Of a DNA stretch of 64,000 bases, positions 34,622 through 44,267 are shown in pieces. The notes under the pieces are model-generated. The model made no database searches. It was not told where the DNA came from and was given only the letters and a program-made list of their open reading frames with translations. Source of the stretch: Saprospiraceae bacterium (GTDB taxonomy: Bacteria > Bacteroidota > Bacteroidia > Chitinophagales > Saprospiraceae). The DNA lies in contig JADKEB010000008.1 in assembly GCA_016718205.1 (NCBI GenBank), positions 1-64,000 of the forward strand. The letters run 5' to 3'. Numbering within the stretch: position 1 is the first letter of the stretch; each line of letters opens with the position of its first letter. A program made the position numbers and the translations under genes.

Positions 34622-35591
34622 TTAATAAAATAAAAACTTATTCAAATATCTATTATTCAAATGGATGCCCTCAACTAATTCCAACTTTGCAAACGGATGG
34701 TACTCACCAACCAATCCTACAGGAGTTTTGGTCCTGATATCATGTACGATCTCGATAGCTTGTCTGGATGCATCGACCCTGTATCCTCCGCCATTGAGGA
34801 TATCTCGGTAGGTATCAGTATGCAGCTCTGTAAATCCATCGCTAAACTCTATTTGTTCACCTTCCACTTCCATACTTCTGAAAGTACGTTTACCGGTAGC
34901 ACGCACACCTGCGGGGATTGTATCATAATTGATGCTTAAAAACCATCTAACCCTTGCTTTGTCAAACTCCAGATATCCGGCTGCCCGATCATGAGTGTGT
35001 ATATGTACGATATTGGCCTTTACTTTTCCAAATACCCATCCTAACATATCAAAAAAATGGACACCAATATTTGTAGCAATGCCACCTGATTTGGCAACAT
35101 CTCCTTTCCAGGAAGTGTAATACCAGTTGCCTCTTGATGTCTGATAGGTAAGGTCAAATTCAAATATTTTGTCTTTGGTGCTGCATCTACTTTTTTCTTC
35201 AGATCTATGATGCTTTTATGCAATCTGAGTTGAAGGACAGTATAGATGTTTTTACCCGTTTCTCTTTCCAGTTCCTTGAGTGCATCTACGTTCCATGGGT
35301 TGAGTACGATAGGTTTTTCACAAATGACATCTGCACCACTTCTCAGTCCAAATCTCATATGTGCATCGTGAAGATAGTTGGGGCTGCAGATACTCACATA
35401 ATCTATCTTGCTCCCTTTTCGCAGAGTTTATCCACATGTCTGTCAAATCGCTCAAACTCTGTAAAAAATGCAGCATTAGGGAAATAACTATCAATAATAC
35501 CCACAGAATCATTTGGATCATAAGCTGCTACAAGATCATTTTGGTATCTTTGATGGCCTTCATATGCCTTGGTGCGATATATCCTCTTCAT
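34622..35591 (-). CDS. wbpB: WbpB-like Gfo/Idh/MocA oxidoreductase, frameshifted, nucleotide-binding start deleted
   Basis: The pieces match WbpB (UDP-GlcNAcA 3-dehydrogenase): LVAAYDPNDSVGIIDSYFP, VSICSPNYLHDAHMRFGLRSGADVICEKP, then 34622-35047 (VFGKVKANIVHIHTHDRAAGYLEFDKARVRWFLSI, ELHTDTYRDILNGGGY). Breaks occur near 35540 (A run), about 35400 and about 35090. Between the ATG AAG at 35591 and GYIAPRHMKAIKDTKN about six codons carrying the Rossmann glycines are missing. With WbpE, WbpD and WbpI it forms the UDP-ManNAc3NAcA route. Confidence 0.78.
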
Positions 35592-35617
35592 TTTTTATTT
35601 GAAACTAAATTATTAAA

Positions 35618-38037
35618 TTAAGGTGCAGGTGATAGCTTCACTTTGTTTTTCCTATACCAGTCAAATATTGCATATGCCAGTATCAGCAAAATCAAAACAG
35701 AACTAAATAAACTAATCTTTTCACCAGTAAAGTATGAAGCTGGTTTAAATTCAAAAGCGACTTTATGCTTCCCCGCAGGCACTTTCATGCCTCTCAATAT
35801 ATAATTGGCCCTGATATGCTCCACAGGTTTGCCATCTATATACGCTTGCCAGCCTAAATCAGGACCATACCAGACTTCAGAAAAAACAGCAAACTGGTCG
35901 CTTGGAGCGTCGTATTCATATTCCAACTTGTTTGGAGAGTATGAAGTTAAAGAAATCGATCCATTTTTATCAGGATTTAACCCTGCAACATGGTTTTTGA
36001 ACTCATTGTGTATAAAGACTGTGCTCAAAGGGTCGAAAGATTTGAGAGAATCAATCTCTGCATTGGCATCATTTACCAGCTTAATATTGTTTACAAACCA
36101 AACATTCCCAGCTGCTCCGGGATTTAACTGCACGCCAGCCTGCCCGTCCTGGCCAGGAGCTATAATGTATTTAGTATTCAACATATTAAGTACTGACATA
36201 TTATTTTGAGAAATATGCCTGTCAATGATGTCCTGGTATCTTTGTAGCTTGGCTGCATGATATCCACCTATAGTTTTGTGAAAATATGATGAAATTGAAG
36301 AATTGAACGTATTGATACTGACATCCAGTACTCTGTAGCTCAAACTTTTGTCTTCCAAAATTTGAAGATCCGCCGGTCTTGGTTCAAATTCACTTTTATA
36401 AGTAGTCTTACTTACAAAGTCCTTTTTTCCAAGATATCCTTTATCGATCTGAAATAAATCAAATACTGCCAATATTGCAATGATGGCTATTAATATTTTA
36501 CTGTTTAACTTCTCTTTCAAAAATAACCAAATTGTTCCGGCACATAAAAGAATAAGCATCAAACTTCTCATAGCAGAACCGGCAGACATTTCTTCTCTTT
36601 GTGTTTTCAGACTATCTAAAATATTGGCATATTGTTCATCACCAGGACTTGAATAGTCGAAAAAAGAACTTCCGGCAATCCACACGATCATCGAAATGCC
36701 TCCTAAAATTGCCGTTGAGATGTATAATGGTTTGATAAATTGCTTTTTATCGGTAGATTTAAGTATTTCAGATATAGCCAGTGTGGCTAATAAAGGGATA
36801 AAAATAGCGGTAACACTTAAAATTGAACTTGGTGCTCTGAATTTATTATACAATGGCAGATGTTCAAACAATAATTTATTCAGGAATTCCAAGTTTTTTC
36901 CTAAGGATAATAGCAATGTAATGATCAAAACTGCTAATAACCACCATTTTGTATTTCCTTTTACCACAAATAGGCCAAAAACAAATAAAAACATAGCAAT
37001 GACGCCAAAGTATGAAGGCCCACTGGTAAACGGCAATGAACCAAAATATGTCGGAGCCTGGAATGGCTGTCTTTGGCCAATAGCTTTAGCCAGATGGGAT
37101 TTATTGTCAAGCCATTCTCCTGAACCACCTCCAACCACTTTGGGTATAAAAGTTGCCATGAGATCTCCTGCACCATTGCTCCATTGCATGGCATAATCCC
37201 ATTCCAATCCTCCTCGGAATTTGCGGCTTGACTTGTTGCTGATGATTTCAGCTTTTAACACCTGCCGCCTCGCATAGTACTCTTTGAATATTCGTAAGCA
37301 GTCCACATCTGGAAGCTGATGAACCCAATGCCAATACTGAAACAACAATCATAAGCCAATAGCTTTACAAAATGCTAAGGAATTTTTATCTTTAATACTT
37401 TTTACCATTTCTAATACAACTAAGATCCCTATGCACATAGCGAGGTAATAAGTCATCTGCGGATGGTTTGCAAGCAAATTTAATCCTAATCCTACACTAA
37501 AAACAGCTATACCACCCAAGAATTGCTGACGAAACAACAATAAAACGCCAGCAATCACCAAAGGGCTCGTCATGATGGTCATAATTTTAGAATTATGACC
37601 TGCTTCATACAGAATATAATTGTTTGTGCTAAAACCAAACATTAAAGCACCTATAAGACTCAGCCAAGGATTTACACCTAACAAAACCATTAATAAATAA
37701 AATCCCAACATTCCAAAAATAAAAAATCCAGCAGGTTGGCTGATATATAATGACCCCAATGGCTGTAAATGGGCAAGCATATTATTTTTAGGACTCAAAG
37801 ATGACATAAAAGTTGGCATTCCTGAAAACATAGAATTTGTCCACAACGCTTCTTCTCCTGTCCGTGTTCGATAGTCATTTGCTTCTTTGCTGCTCCATCA
37901 TAAGAAACTATATCCCCTTGTCTCACTACTTTGCCTTCAAACTGAGGCATGAAGTATATAATGCTGGAAAGCAATATAATTATAACTGGCACTAAATAAG
38001 GAAAAAGTGATCTTATGAATTGATTTTTGACCATCAC
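35618..38037 (-). CDS. YfhO family membrane protein, frameshifted
   Basis: A large polytopic membrane protein: MMVKNQFIRSLFPYLVPVIII start (37795-38037), MWTNSMFSGMPTFM and many hydrophobic helices (37349-37846), then 35618-37348, whose C-terminal periplasmic part carries WYGPDLGWQAYIDGKPVEHI and VPAGKHKVAFEFKP plus one last helix. YfhO proteins are glycosyltransferase-C-like and thought to glycosylate lipid-linked or surface polymers. Shifts lie near 37850, 37330 and 37260. The full product would be about 800 aa. Confidence 0.8.
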
Positions 38038-38164
38038 ATTTTATAATTTGAAGATGAATTAAATTCAAAAATGTTTATATTATTTTCCATGTAAACTATT
38101 AAAATAATATATATTTATAAAACGCTGCAAATCTAAAACTTTTATATTTAATATTTTGCATATT

Positions 38165-39956
38165 TCATTCAGAAATTGGCTGAATAGCTTTTTTGAGTAT
38201 TTCATTGTATTGATATGTGCAGGCAATTGTCCCGTTTTTTAGCTCATAAATCCTATCACACATCTCCAATGTAGTGACTCTGTGGGTGACAATTACAATG
38301 GTTTTGTCCATCTTTGCCAGATGGTTGATCGTAGTCACTATAGCCTTTTCTGTCTCATGATCCAGGGCTGATGTAGCCTCATCAAAAAGCAGTATCTGTG
38401 CATCCTTGTATAAAGCACGGGCGATGCCAACTCTCTGACGCTGACCTCCGGACAATTTGACGCCATTTTCGCCCAGCATCATGTCCAGTCTTTCAGGATG
38501 TTGATGCACAAATTCTGCCAACATGGCATCTTGTATGGCTTTGTGCAGATTTGATTCATCAATTTCAGACGGTTCAAGTCCAAATGCGATATTTTCACGT
38601 AATGTACCATTCCTGATATATACATTCTGTTGTACATAACCTATTGCCTTTTGAAAAGAAGCATTGTTTGATAAGTCAAGTTTTATCCCATCAATATAGA
38701 CAGACCCTTTGGTTTCATGCAAAAAGCGTAAAAAAACATGTAATAGGGTTGTCTTCCCGGACCCTGAAGAACCAATAAAACCTATTGTTTCTCCTTTTTT
38801 AATCTGAAAACTGACATCCTGAAGCACTTCTGATGGGTTGTCAGGGTATGTAAATCCAATGTTTTTAAATTTGATTTCATTTTCAAATGCTAAAGTTTGT
38901 ATATCTGCATATTCTTTGAGTGGATGATTGGCTAGTGGTTTTAGTTCTGTGATGAGATAGCTTACATTTTTTATCGCTAAAGCTGATCCCATAATGCGAT
39001 TTATGCCTGGCAAAACCCGATAGGCTACTACGCCAAAAACACTTAATAAGGAAAGAATTTGATTGATATTTTCCTTAAAAAAAATAAGCAAAAGCTAAAT
39101 ATCAATAAACTCAGTCCTAAAACGATATCATTGAGCCTTTGGTGTATCTTGCTGTAGATACCAACTTGAAGACTATCTAAATGGTTTATTTTTTCTATAA
39201 TATTTGTAAAATTACTAAAAAAATATTTCTCTTTATTTCCAAGTTGGACATCATTGTAAGCTTGCATACTATCTAAAATAGTTGATGTAACTTGTGGATG
39301 GAGAATATTTCTCTCATCTCCTATTCTTTTAGTTTTGTTTTTAGTTTTAAATATACTAATCCGAAAATCGGAATGATAAATACGATTAGAAATAGAACAG
39401 CTATGGGATTATACATCAATAATCCAATAAAAATAAATAACAATACTACAATTTCTGTAGACATGACCAATGTTTCGACCAGATAATTCGAAGCAAAGTA
39501 ATATGGTATCGTAAGCAGGTCATAATTCTTTTTTCCATAATCCTGGCCAGAAATGAATAAATGCCCCTGATTATAATAATATTGAAACATCTTTTGGCTA
39601 AGCCTCTTTGAAATATTGAAGGAAAATCTGGCTTGAATATAAAAAATTATGATACTAACCCCGTTTTTTATTAAAACTACAAGCAGCAAAATTACAGTCA
39701 AAACCAATAGAAAAGTGACAGCATCTGTAATCCCAAGATAATTGGAAATATATTGGAGATAACCATTTTTTTAAATATTTGTAGGATTTAATGCCGTATC
39801 CATCACCACTGCAATACCTCCCAAACTAACTAAATCAAAGACCGCATTAATGATTAACAGTATCCACATCAGTACACCCCGTTTTTTCTGATCTTCATCC
39901 AGTATTTCACTGATGTTTCTCAGTGCATTAAAATATGGATTGTTCAGGATATTCAA
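38165..39956 (-). CDS. ABC-type flippase, PglK/MsbA-like, frameshifted
   Basis: One half-transporter read in four frames: 39771-39956, 39321-39707 (helices), 39043-39267 and 38165-39091. The last has the ATPase with Walker A GSSGSGKTTLL, Q-loop VQQNVYIRNGTLREN, signature LSGGQRQRVGIARAL, Walker B ILLFDEATSALD and H-loop VTHR. The TMD-NBD single-chain form fits PglK/WlaB, which flips lipid-linked oligosaccharides. No Wzx is seen, so this is the probable flippase of the locus. Confidence 0.8.
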
Positions 39957-39975
39957 CTTAATGTGTGTTTTACGT

Positions 39976-40839
39976 TTATTTCAAAATTTTCAGTAAGTAC
40001 TCCCCATATCCGCTCTTTACAAGCGGAGCAGCAAGTTTGGACAGCTGTTCTGAATCTATAAATTTCATGCGCCAGGCTACTTCTTCGATGCATCCTATTT
40101 TATATCCCTGACGCTTCTCGATTACCCGCACAAATTCTGATGCATCATGCAAAGAATCAAAAGTTCCTGTATCCAACCATGCTGTACCTCTATCCATGAT
40201 ACCGACTGAGAGTTGACCTTGCTCAAGATAATGCTGATTGACAGTAGTGATCTCGTATTCGCCTCTGGCAGATGGTTGGATATTTTTGGCTATATCCACC
40301 ACCTGATTGTCGTAATAATATAATCCGGGAACTGCATAATCAGATTTGGGTTGTTTGGGTTTTTCTTCTATGGATAATGCTTTTTGATCTTTATCAAATT
40401 CTACAACACCATATCTTTCCGGATCATGCACAGGATAAGCAAAAACTCTTGCTCCGGATGTGATGGCAGCACTTTGCTGCAGTAATTTTGAAAGGCCTGA
40501 TCCATAAAAAATATTGTCTCCTAACACTAAACTGGAAGTATCATTTCCAATAAAATCTGCTCCTATCACAAATGCCTGAGCCAGTCCATTGGGCACTGCC
40601 TGAATGGCATATTCAAACCTGCAACCTAAATCCCTTCCATCACCAAGCAATCTGACAAAACCTGCCTGATCTTCAGGTGTGGTGATGATCATTATTTCTT
40701 TTATCCCTGAAAGCATCAGTATAGACAAAGGATAGTAGATCATCGGCTTATCATAGATAGGCATGAGTTGTTTACTAATAGCCTTAGTGATGGGATAGAG
40801 CCTGGTGCCGGAGCCACCGGCGAGTATGATACCTTTCAT
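39976..40839 (-). CDS. rfbA: Glucose-1-phosphate thymidylyltransferase RfbA
   Basis: An intact 287-aa nucleotidyltransferase: GIILAGGSGTRLYPITKAISKQLMPIYDKPMIYYPLS at the N-terminus, VLGDNIFYG, VEFDKDQKALSIEEKPKQPKS and GTAWLDTGTFDSLHDAS. It makes dTDP-glucose from Glc-1-P and dTTP. Its partner rfbB is at 44268. rfbC and rfbD, needed for dTDP-rhamnose, are not in the window, so the end product is either another dTDP-6-deoxy sugar or completed elsewhere. Confidence 0.95.
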   Translation of the reverse strand: MKGIILAGGSGTRLYPITKAISKQLMPIYDKPMIYYPLSILMLSGIKEIMIITTPEDQAGFVRLLGDGRDLGCRFEYAIQAVPNGLAQAFVIGADFIGNDTSSLVLGDNIFYGSGLSKLLQQSAAITSGARVFAYPVHDPERYGVVEFDKDQKALSIEEKPKQPKSDYAVPGLYYYDNQVVDIAKNIQPSARGEYEITTVNQHYLEQGQLSVGIMDRGTAWLDTGTFDSLHDASEFVRVIEKRQGYKIGCIEEVAWRMKFIDSEQLSKLAAPLVKSGYGEYLLKILK

Positions 40840-40860
40840 TTTTATTGTGGATATTGTGTT

Positions 40861-40975
40861 ATGGTGTAAGGTTTAATGTGTAAGGTAGAAGGTTTTTGGT
40901 TTTTGGTTTATGGTGTAAGGTTTATGGTGTATGGTTTATGGTGTAAGGTTTATAGTGTATGGGGTGTTGGTAATA
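40861..40975. repeat. Low-complexity repeat, GGTTTATGGTGTAA type
   Basis: About 110 bp built of variants of GGTTTATGGTGTAAGG in the gap between the four-helix-bundle gene and rfbA. The complementary C-rich form (AAACCCTAAACATTAAACC) fills 41613-41712 on the other side of that gene. Confidence 0.75.
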
Positions 40976-40985
40976 ATTTTATTAT

Positions 40986-41348
40986 TTATTTTTTATCAAA
41001 AGATTTCTTCAACCCATTCAGTTTCCTTGCTATGATATCAATATTTGATCGTAAATCTAAAATCTTATCTTCAGAAATATATTCAAGGTCATTTGCTAAT
41101 ATAAGACAATTTACTACTTCCATTAAACTCCCATAAGCTATCTCAATAAATCGAACCTTTTCTTTATCTGACCATCTTGATGTTCCTTCAGCTATATTAC
41201 ATGAAACTGAAATCATAGCTCTTCTGACCTGACTCGTAAGGCCAAACTTTTCATCTTCAGGAAATTTTTTAGTAATCAGATAAATTTCCTTAACCAATAA
41301 TCTAGACTTTTGCCAAACTTCTAGTTTCTCAAAACTGTATATGTTCAT
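40986..41348 (-). CDS. Four-helix-bundle protein (23S rRNA intervening-sequence type)
   Basis: A 120-aa all-helical protein: SFEKLEVWQKSRLLVKEIY, FGLTSQVRRAMISVSCNIAEGTSR and IAYGSLMEVVNCLILANDL are hallmarks of the IVS/TIGR02436 family. Such genes are found inside 23S rRNA intervening sequences of Leptospira and as frequent single genes between polysaccharide genes in Bacteroidota. Function unknown. Here it is bracketed on both sides by complementary low-complexity repeats, which may mark how it arrived. Confidence 0.9.
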   Translation of the reverse strand: MNIYSFEKLEVWQKSRLLVKEIYLITKKFPEDEKFGLTSQVRRAMISVSCNIAEGTSRWSDKEKVRFIEIAYGSLMEVVNCLILANDLEYISEDKILDLRSNIDIIARKLNGLKKSFDKK

Positions 41349-41390
41349 TTTTAAACCTTACACTTTAATCTTTAAACAATAATTGGTATC

Positions 41391-41608
41391 TTATGAAAGC
41401 TTAACAAGTTTATCATATTCAATACGATATTCTTCTCCACTTTCCAGGCACTTTGCTATACCATCTTCATCAAAATGAAATCTTTATCCATGCTCACTCA
41501 CCCATCCCATTTGTCTGGCAGGATTGCCTACCACCAAGGTGTAATCAGGCACATGCTTAGTCACTAACGCCCCTGCACCTATAAAAGCATATTTTCCGAT
41601 ATCATGAC
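41391..41608 (-). pseudogene. 3' fragment of a second WbpD-like acetyltransferase
   Basis: Reads DIGKYAFIGAGALVTKHVPDY, LVVGNPARQMGWVSEHG, a stop or shift, then RFHFDEDGIAKCLESGEEYRI and TAA. It parallels the last 70 residues of the intact gene at 42417-42989. The left end diverges at 41608 and runs into low-complexity repeat. Another tail without a head, as in the 1-14 kb region. Confidence 0.8.
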
Positions 41609-41612
41609 TCGA

Positions 41613-41712
41613 CCAACCTCCTAAACATTAAACACAATAAACCCTAAACCTAATAAACATTAAACCCTAAACTTTACACCTTAAACCCTAAACATTAAAC
41701 CCAATTAACCCA
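41613..41712. repeat. Low-complexity repeat, TTAAACCCTAAAC type
   Basis: Roughly ten degenerate units of AAACATTAAACCCTAAACC. It resembles telomere repeats by chance but lies in mid-sequence, so a chromosome end is excluded. Confidence 0.7.
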
Positions 41713-41744
41713 AATTGAAATCTGAGAGTATCAAAATCATTTAA

Positions 41745-42206
41745 TTATTTTCCTTTTAAATATTCTATATCTGACTTATCCTTTGATCTGCCTACAGACA
41801 TCTTATTCTGGATTAATTGATTAATATGAATAACATTTATACTTAAAGAATCATCTATTTTGAATCTCATAGCATTGTTTATTGCATCAAAAAATGATAC
41901 TCCCTTTAGTTTAGTGATAATATCTATTGCCATTGGCGGGCGACCATACTCAAATACATCATAATTATCAGTATCTAAAAACTTCTCTAAACTCATACCA
42001 AAAAGTGGCATGCCAAACTTAGTAAATGCCTTTGTAATTTTTTCGTAATTTTCTTCCTTAGGGTTGACAAATAAATCCATGTCTCCTGTGGTTCTATTAT
42101 ATCCATGTATAATAACAGAGTAACCGCCTACCAACACATATTCAACTCTGCAATCTTCAAAGGCTTTCAGAAATTCCTGAAAATCACTATTAAAAATATT
42201 AGTCAT
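41745..42206 (-). CDS. Nucleotidyltransferase (AbiEii/DUF6036-like), module copy 1
   Basis: A 153-aa NTase: VEYVLVGGYSVIIHGYNRTTGDMDLFV gives the GG...D-x-D core of the nucleotidyltransferase fold (Asp pair in GDMDLF), then FEYGRPPMAIDIITKLKGVSF and LIQNKMSVGRSKDKSDIEYL. AbiEii and related NTases act as toxins that modify tRNA; that role here is only possible. It overlaps the small gene at 42199-42411 by 8 bp and the pair recurs at 45373-46074. Confidence 0.78.
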   Translation of the reverse strand: MTNIFNSDFQEFLKAFEDCRVEYVLVGGYSVIIHGYNRTTGDMDLFVNPKEENYEKITKAFTKFGMPLFGMSLEKFLDTDNYDVFEYGRPPMAIDIITKLKGVSFFDAINNAMRFKIDDSLSINVIHINQLIQNKMSVGRSKDKSDIEYLKGK

Positions 42207-42411
42207 CAGAAAATTTTCTGATACGAAAAGCTGTCCTGTCTATTTTATGTTCTGAAGAATATGGTAAATTATAACTTGAACAGGTCAAATACCACGACGC
42301 ACACAACCTTTCATATACAGATTTTGAAAGCCAATATTTCAAGTTTTGACCTTTATTCTCAAAAGTAACTATTCGAAATGATGATCTATCAAATTTCAAC
42401 AACTCTGACAT
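42199..42411 (-). CDS. Small conserved partner of the NTase, module copy 1
   Basis: 70 aa: LLKFDRSSFRIVTFENKGQN, YWLSKSVYERLCASWYLTCSSYNLPY, DRTAFRIRKF. It shares FDR-x-F-x-IV, E-x-KGQN, WYLTC-x-x-YNLPY and DR-x-AF with the product at 45844-46074. The gene lies just upstream of the NTase and overlaps it by 8 bp, the layout of an antitoxin-toxin or complex-forming pair. I recognise no named domain. It starts 5 bp after the wbpD stop, so it is transcribed with the sugar genes. Confidence 0.7.
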   Translation of the reverse strand: MSELLKFDRSSFRIVTFENKGQNLKYWLSKSVYERLCASWYLTCSSYNLPYSSEHKIDRTAFRIRKFSDD

Positions 42412-42416
42412 AAATT

Positions 42417-42989
42417 CTATTCTTTTACAACCATTCCTTTAAGCAGCATATACCTCTCCCCACTTTCAGGGCAAAAAGCCACGCCTGCATCATTAAATGA
42501 TAATCTATGGCCAAACTCACTCATCCATCCCATCTGTCTGGCAGGATTGCCTACCACCAAAGCGTAATCAGGAACATGCTTAGTCACCACTGCTCCTGCA
42601 CCTATAAAAGCATATTTCCCGATGTCATGACCACATACAATGGTAGCATTGGCTCCGATAGAAGCACCTTTGCCTACGTGCGTTTTGAGATATTCACTTT
42701 TGCGATTGACCGCACTGCGTGGATTGATCACATTGGTAAATACACAAGAAGGGCCCAAAAACACATCATCATCGCAAGTAACACCAGTATAGATGGATAC
42801 ATTGTTTTGTACCTTGACATTATCACCCAGAACTACTTCGGGTGAGATGACTACATTTTGGCCAATATTACAATTTTTACCCAAAGTACAATTAGGCATA
42901 ATGTGGCTGAAATGCCAGATTTTTGTACCTTCTCCTATGGTGCATCCTTCATCGATGTAAGAAGATTCGTGTGCAAAATAATTTTTCAA
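42417..42989 (-). CDS. wbpD: WbpD-like hexapeptide N-acetyltransferase
   Basis: A 190-aa left-handed beta-helix enzyme with hexapeptide repeats (IDEGCTIGEGTKIWHFSHI, NCNIGQNVVISPEVVLGDNVKVQNNVSIYTGV, GASIGANATIVCGHDIGKYAFIGAGAVVTK). WbpD/WlbB acetylates the 3-amino group of UDP-GlcNAc3NA. With WbpE and WbpB this completes UDP-GlcNAc3NAcA. IWHFSHIM and NPRSAVNRKSEY fit the WbpD group. Intact. A fragment of a second copy remains at 41391-41608. Confidence 0.9.
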   Translation of the reverse strand: MKNYFAHESSYIDEGCTIGEGTKIWHFSHIMPNCTLGKNCNIGQNVVISPEVVLGDNVKVQNNVSIYTGVTCDDDVFLGPSCVFTNVINPRSAVNRKSEYLKTHVGKGASIGANATIVCGHDIGKYAFIGAGAVVTKHVPDYALVVGNPARQMGWMSEFGHRLSFNDAGVAFCPESGERYMLLKGMVVKE

Positions 42990-43030
42990 ATCAGGTATCC
43001 TTTTTTACAAAAACTATAAATAAATAAGAA

Positions 43031-44116
43031 TTAAGCCATGGCATCCACCACGATCTTTCGGGCAATAAAAAATCCCGAAGCAAGTAAACCTCCCAGCAAA
43101 CCACCTTTGATCAGTTCTATGAGCAGAGACATAGCATTGGGCTCAAGCGGAGGCAGTGGCTCATCAATGATATTGATATCTGGTGTTCCTGATGCTAGTG
43201 AAAAATCTGCTATTTCTCTGTTTTTGGTAGCCTCTGCATACATGGTTTTCAATTTTAGAATCTCTATTTCAAGCAATCGACGCTGAGTCAATAAATTCGG
43301 ATCTGTAAGATTTCGATACGAGTCATTAAATCTCGAAAGCTGAAACTCCTTACTTCGCAATAATGCAAATATAGAGTCAGTTTTAGCTTCTACAAATTCA
43401 AATGTATTTTGATTGCCTTTGGTGCTACTTTCTGTGTAATATTGCTTCAATTCGGAGTAAACAAGGTTTGCAAATATGATGGAAAGCTCCTCGTCCACAG
43501 TAGTAGCTGTAATAGTAAGTATCCCTGTATCTTCATTAAATCCATTGGAAAAAATAGGATTTTTGACATTTTTGCCACCCACAACCTTTCCGTACAACAT
43601 TTTTAATGCTGCCAGATCATCACCTTTGAAAGTGGAGATGTCAGTAGATTTGAATTGAAATCCAGTCCAGTCTTTATTCTTATTGGTCCACTGCTTATCC
43701 AATTGGTACAATGTGATCAAATGATTGGCAATCAGGTCTTTTTTGCCTTGAAAAGTATCCAAAGGCACTTCTGTAAACAATACTTTTTGTATTATATTTC
43801 TTGACCTGGATAATTCTACAATCCTATCCAAATTGACTTTGCCGCCCTTGCCCAAACCAAAAGATCCCAAGATGCCACCTAATGCACCACCGCTACCACT
43901 ACCATCATTGAGAAGATAAGTTAGCTGAGCAGTGTAAGTCACCTCAGCTTTTTTGGCTTTATAACCAAAGTAAGTCATCACAGGGATAGTCAGTGCTATG
44001 ATCCACCATTTTTTGGCCCACAGCTCCTGCAAGAATTCCATTAGCTTTTCGATAAGTTCTTTGAGGGTGATTTCGTCATCCTGATACCCAGGATTTATAT
44101 TTTGTTGCTGATCCAT
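43031..44116 (-). CDS. Wzz-like chain-length determinant
   Basis: 361 aa with one membrane helix after an N-terminal cytosolic stretch (AKKWWIIALTIPVMTYFGYKA at about 34-54), a large periplasmic part with coiled-coil tendency (about 230-300), and a second helix near the end (GGLLGGLLASGFFIARK). This is the Wzz/PCP layout that sets polymer length. A Gly-rich stretch follows the first helix region (GSGSGGALGGILGSFGLGKGG). No tyrosine kinase domain is present. It lies between rfbB and wbpD. Confidence 0.82.
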   Translation of the reverse strand: MDQQQNINPGYQDDEITLKELIEKLMEFLQELWAKKWWIIALTIPVMTYFGYKAKKAEVTYTAQLTYLLNDGSGSGGALGGILGSFGLGKGGKVNLDRIVELSRSRNIIQKVLFTEVPLDTFQGKKDLIANHLITLYQLDKQWTNKNKDWTGFQFKSTDISTFKGDDLAALKMLYGKVVGGKNVKNPIFSNGFNEDTGILTITATTVDEELSIIFANLVYSELKQYYTESSTKGNQNTFEFVEAKTDSIFALLRSKEFQLSRFNDSYRNLTDPNLLTQRRLLEIEILKLKTMYAEATKNREIADFSLASGTPDINIIDEPLPPLEPNAMSLLIELIKGGLLGGLLASGFFIARKIVVDAMA

Positions 44117-44267
44117 ATAATGGAATTTCGTTTATTTTTTTTAAAACAATGATAACATATATATTATCCTATTCTGTATATAATCAAACTTTAACATACT
44201 TCAAGGAAATTCATAATACAAACCAAAATAGCAATTTCGCGATTGAGCAGTGCCTCAAAATTATCAA

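Noticed and set aside
41613..41712. Telomere-like CCCTAAA repeats
   Set aside because: They are short, degenerate and internal, with normal genes on both sides.
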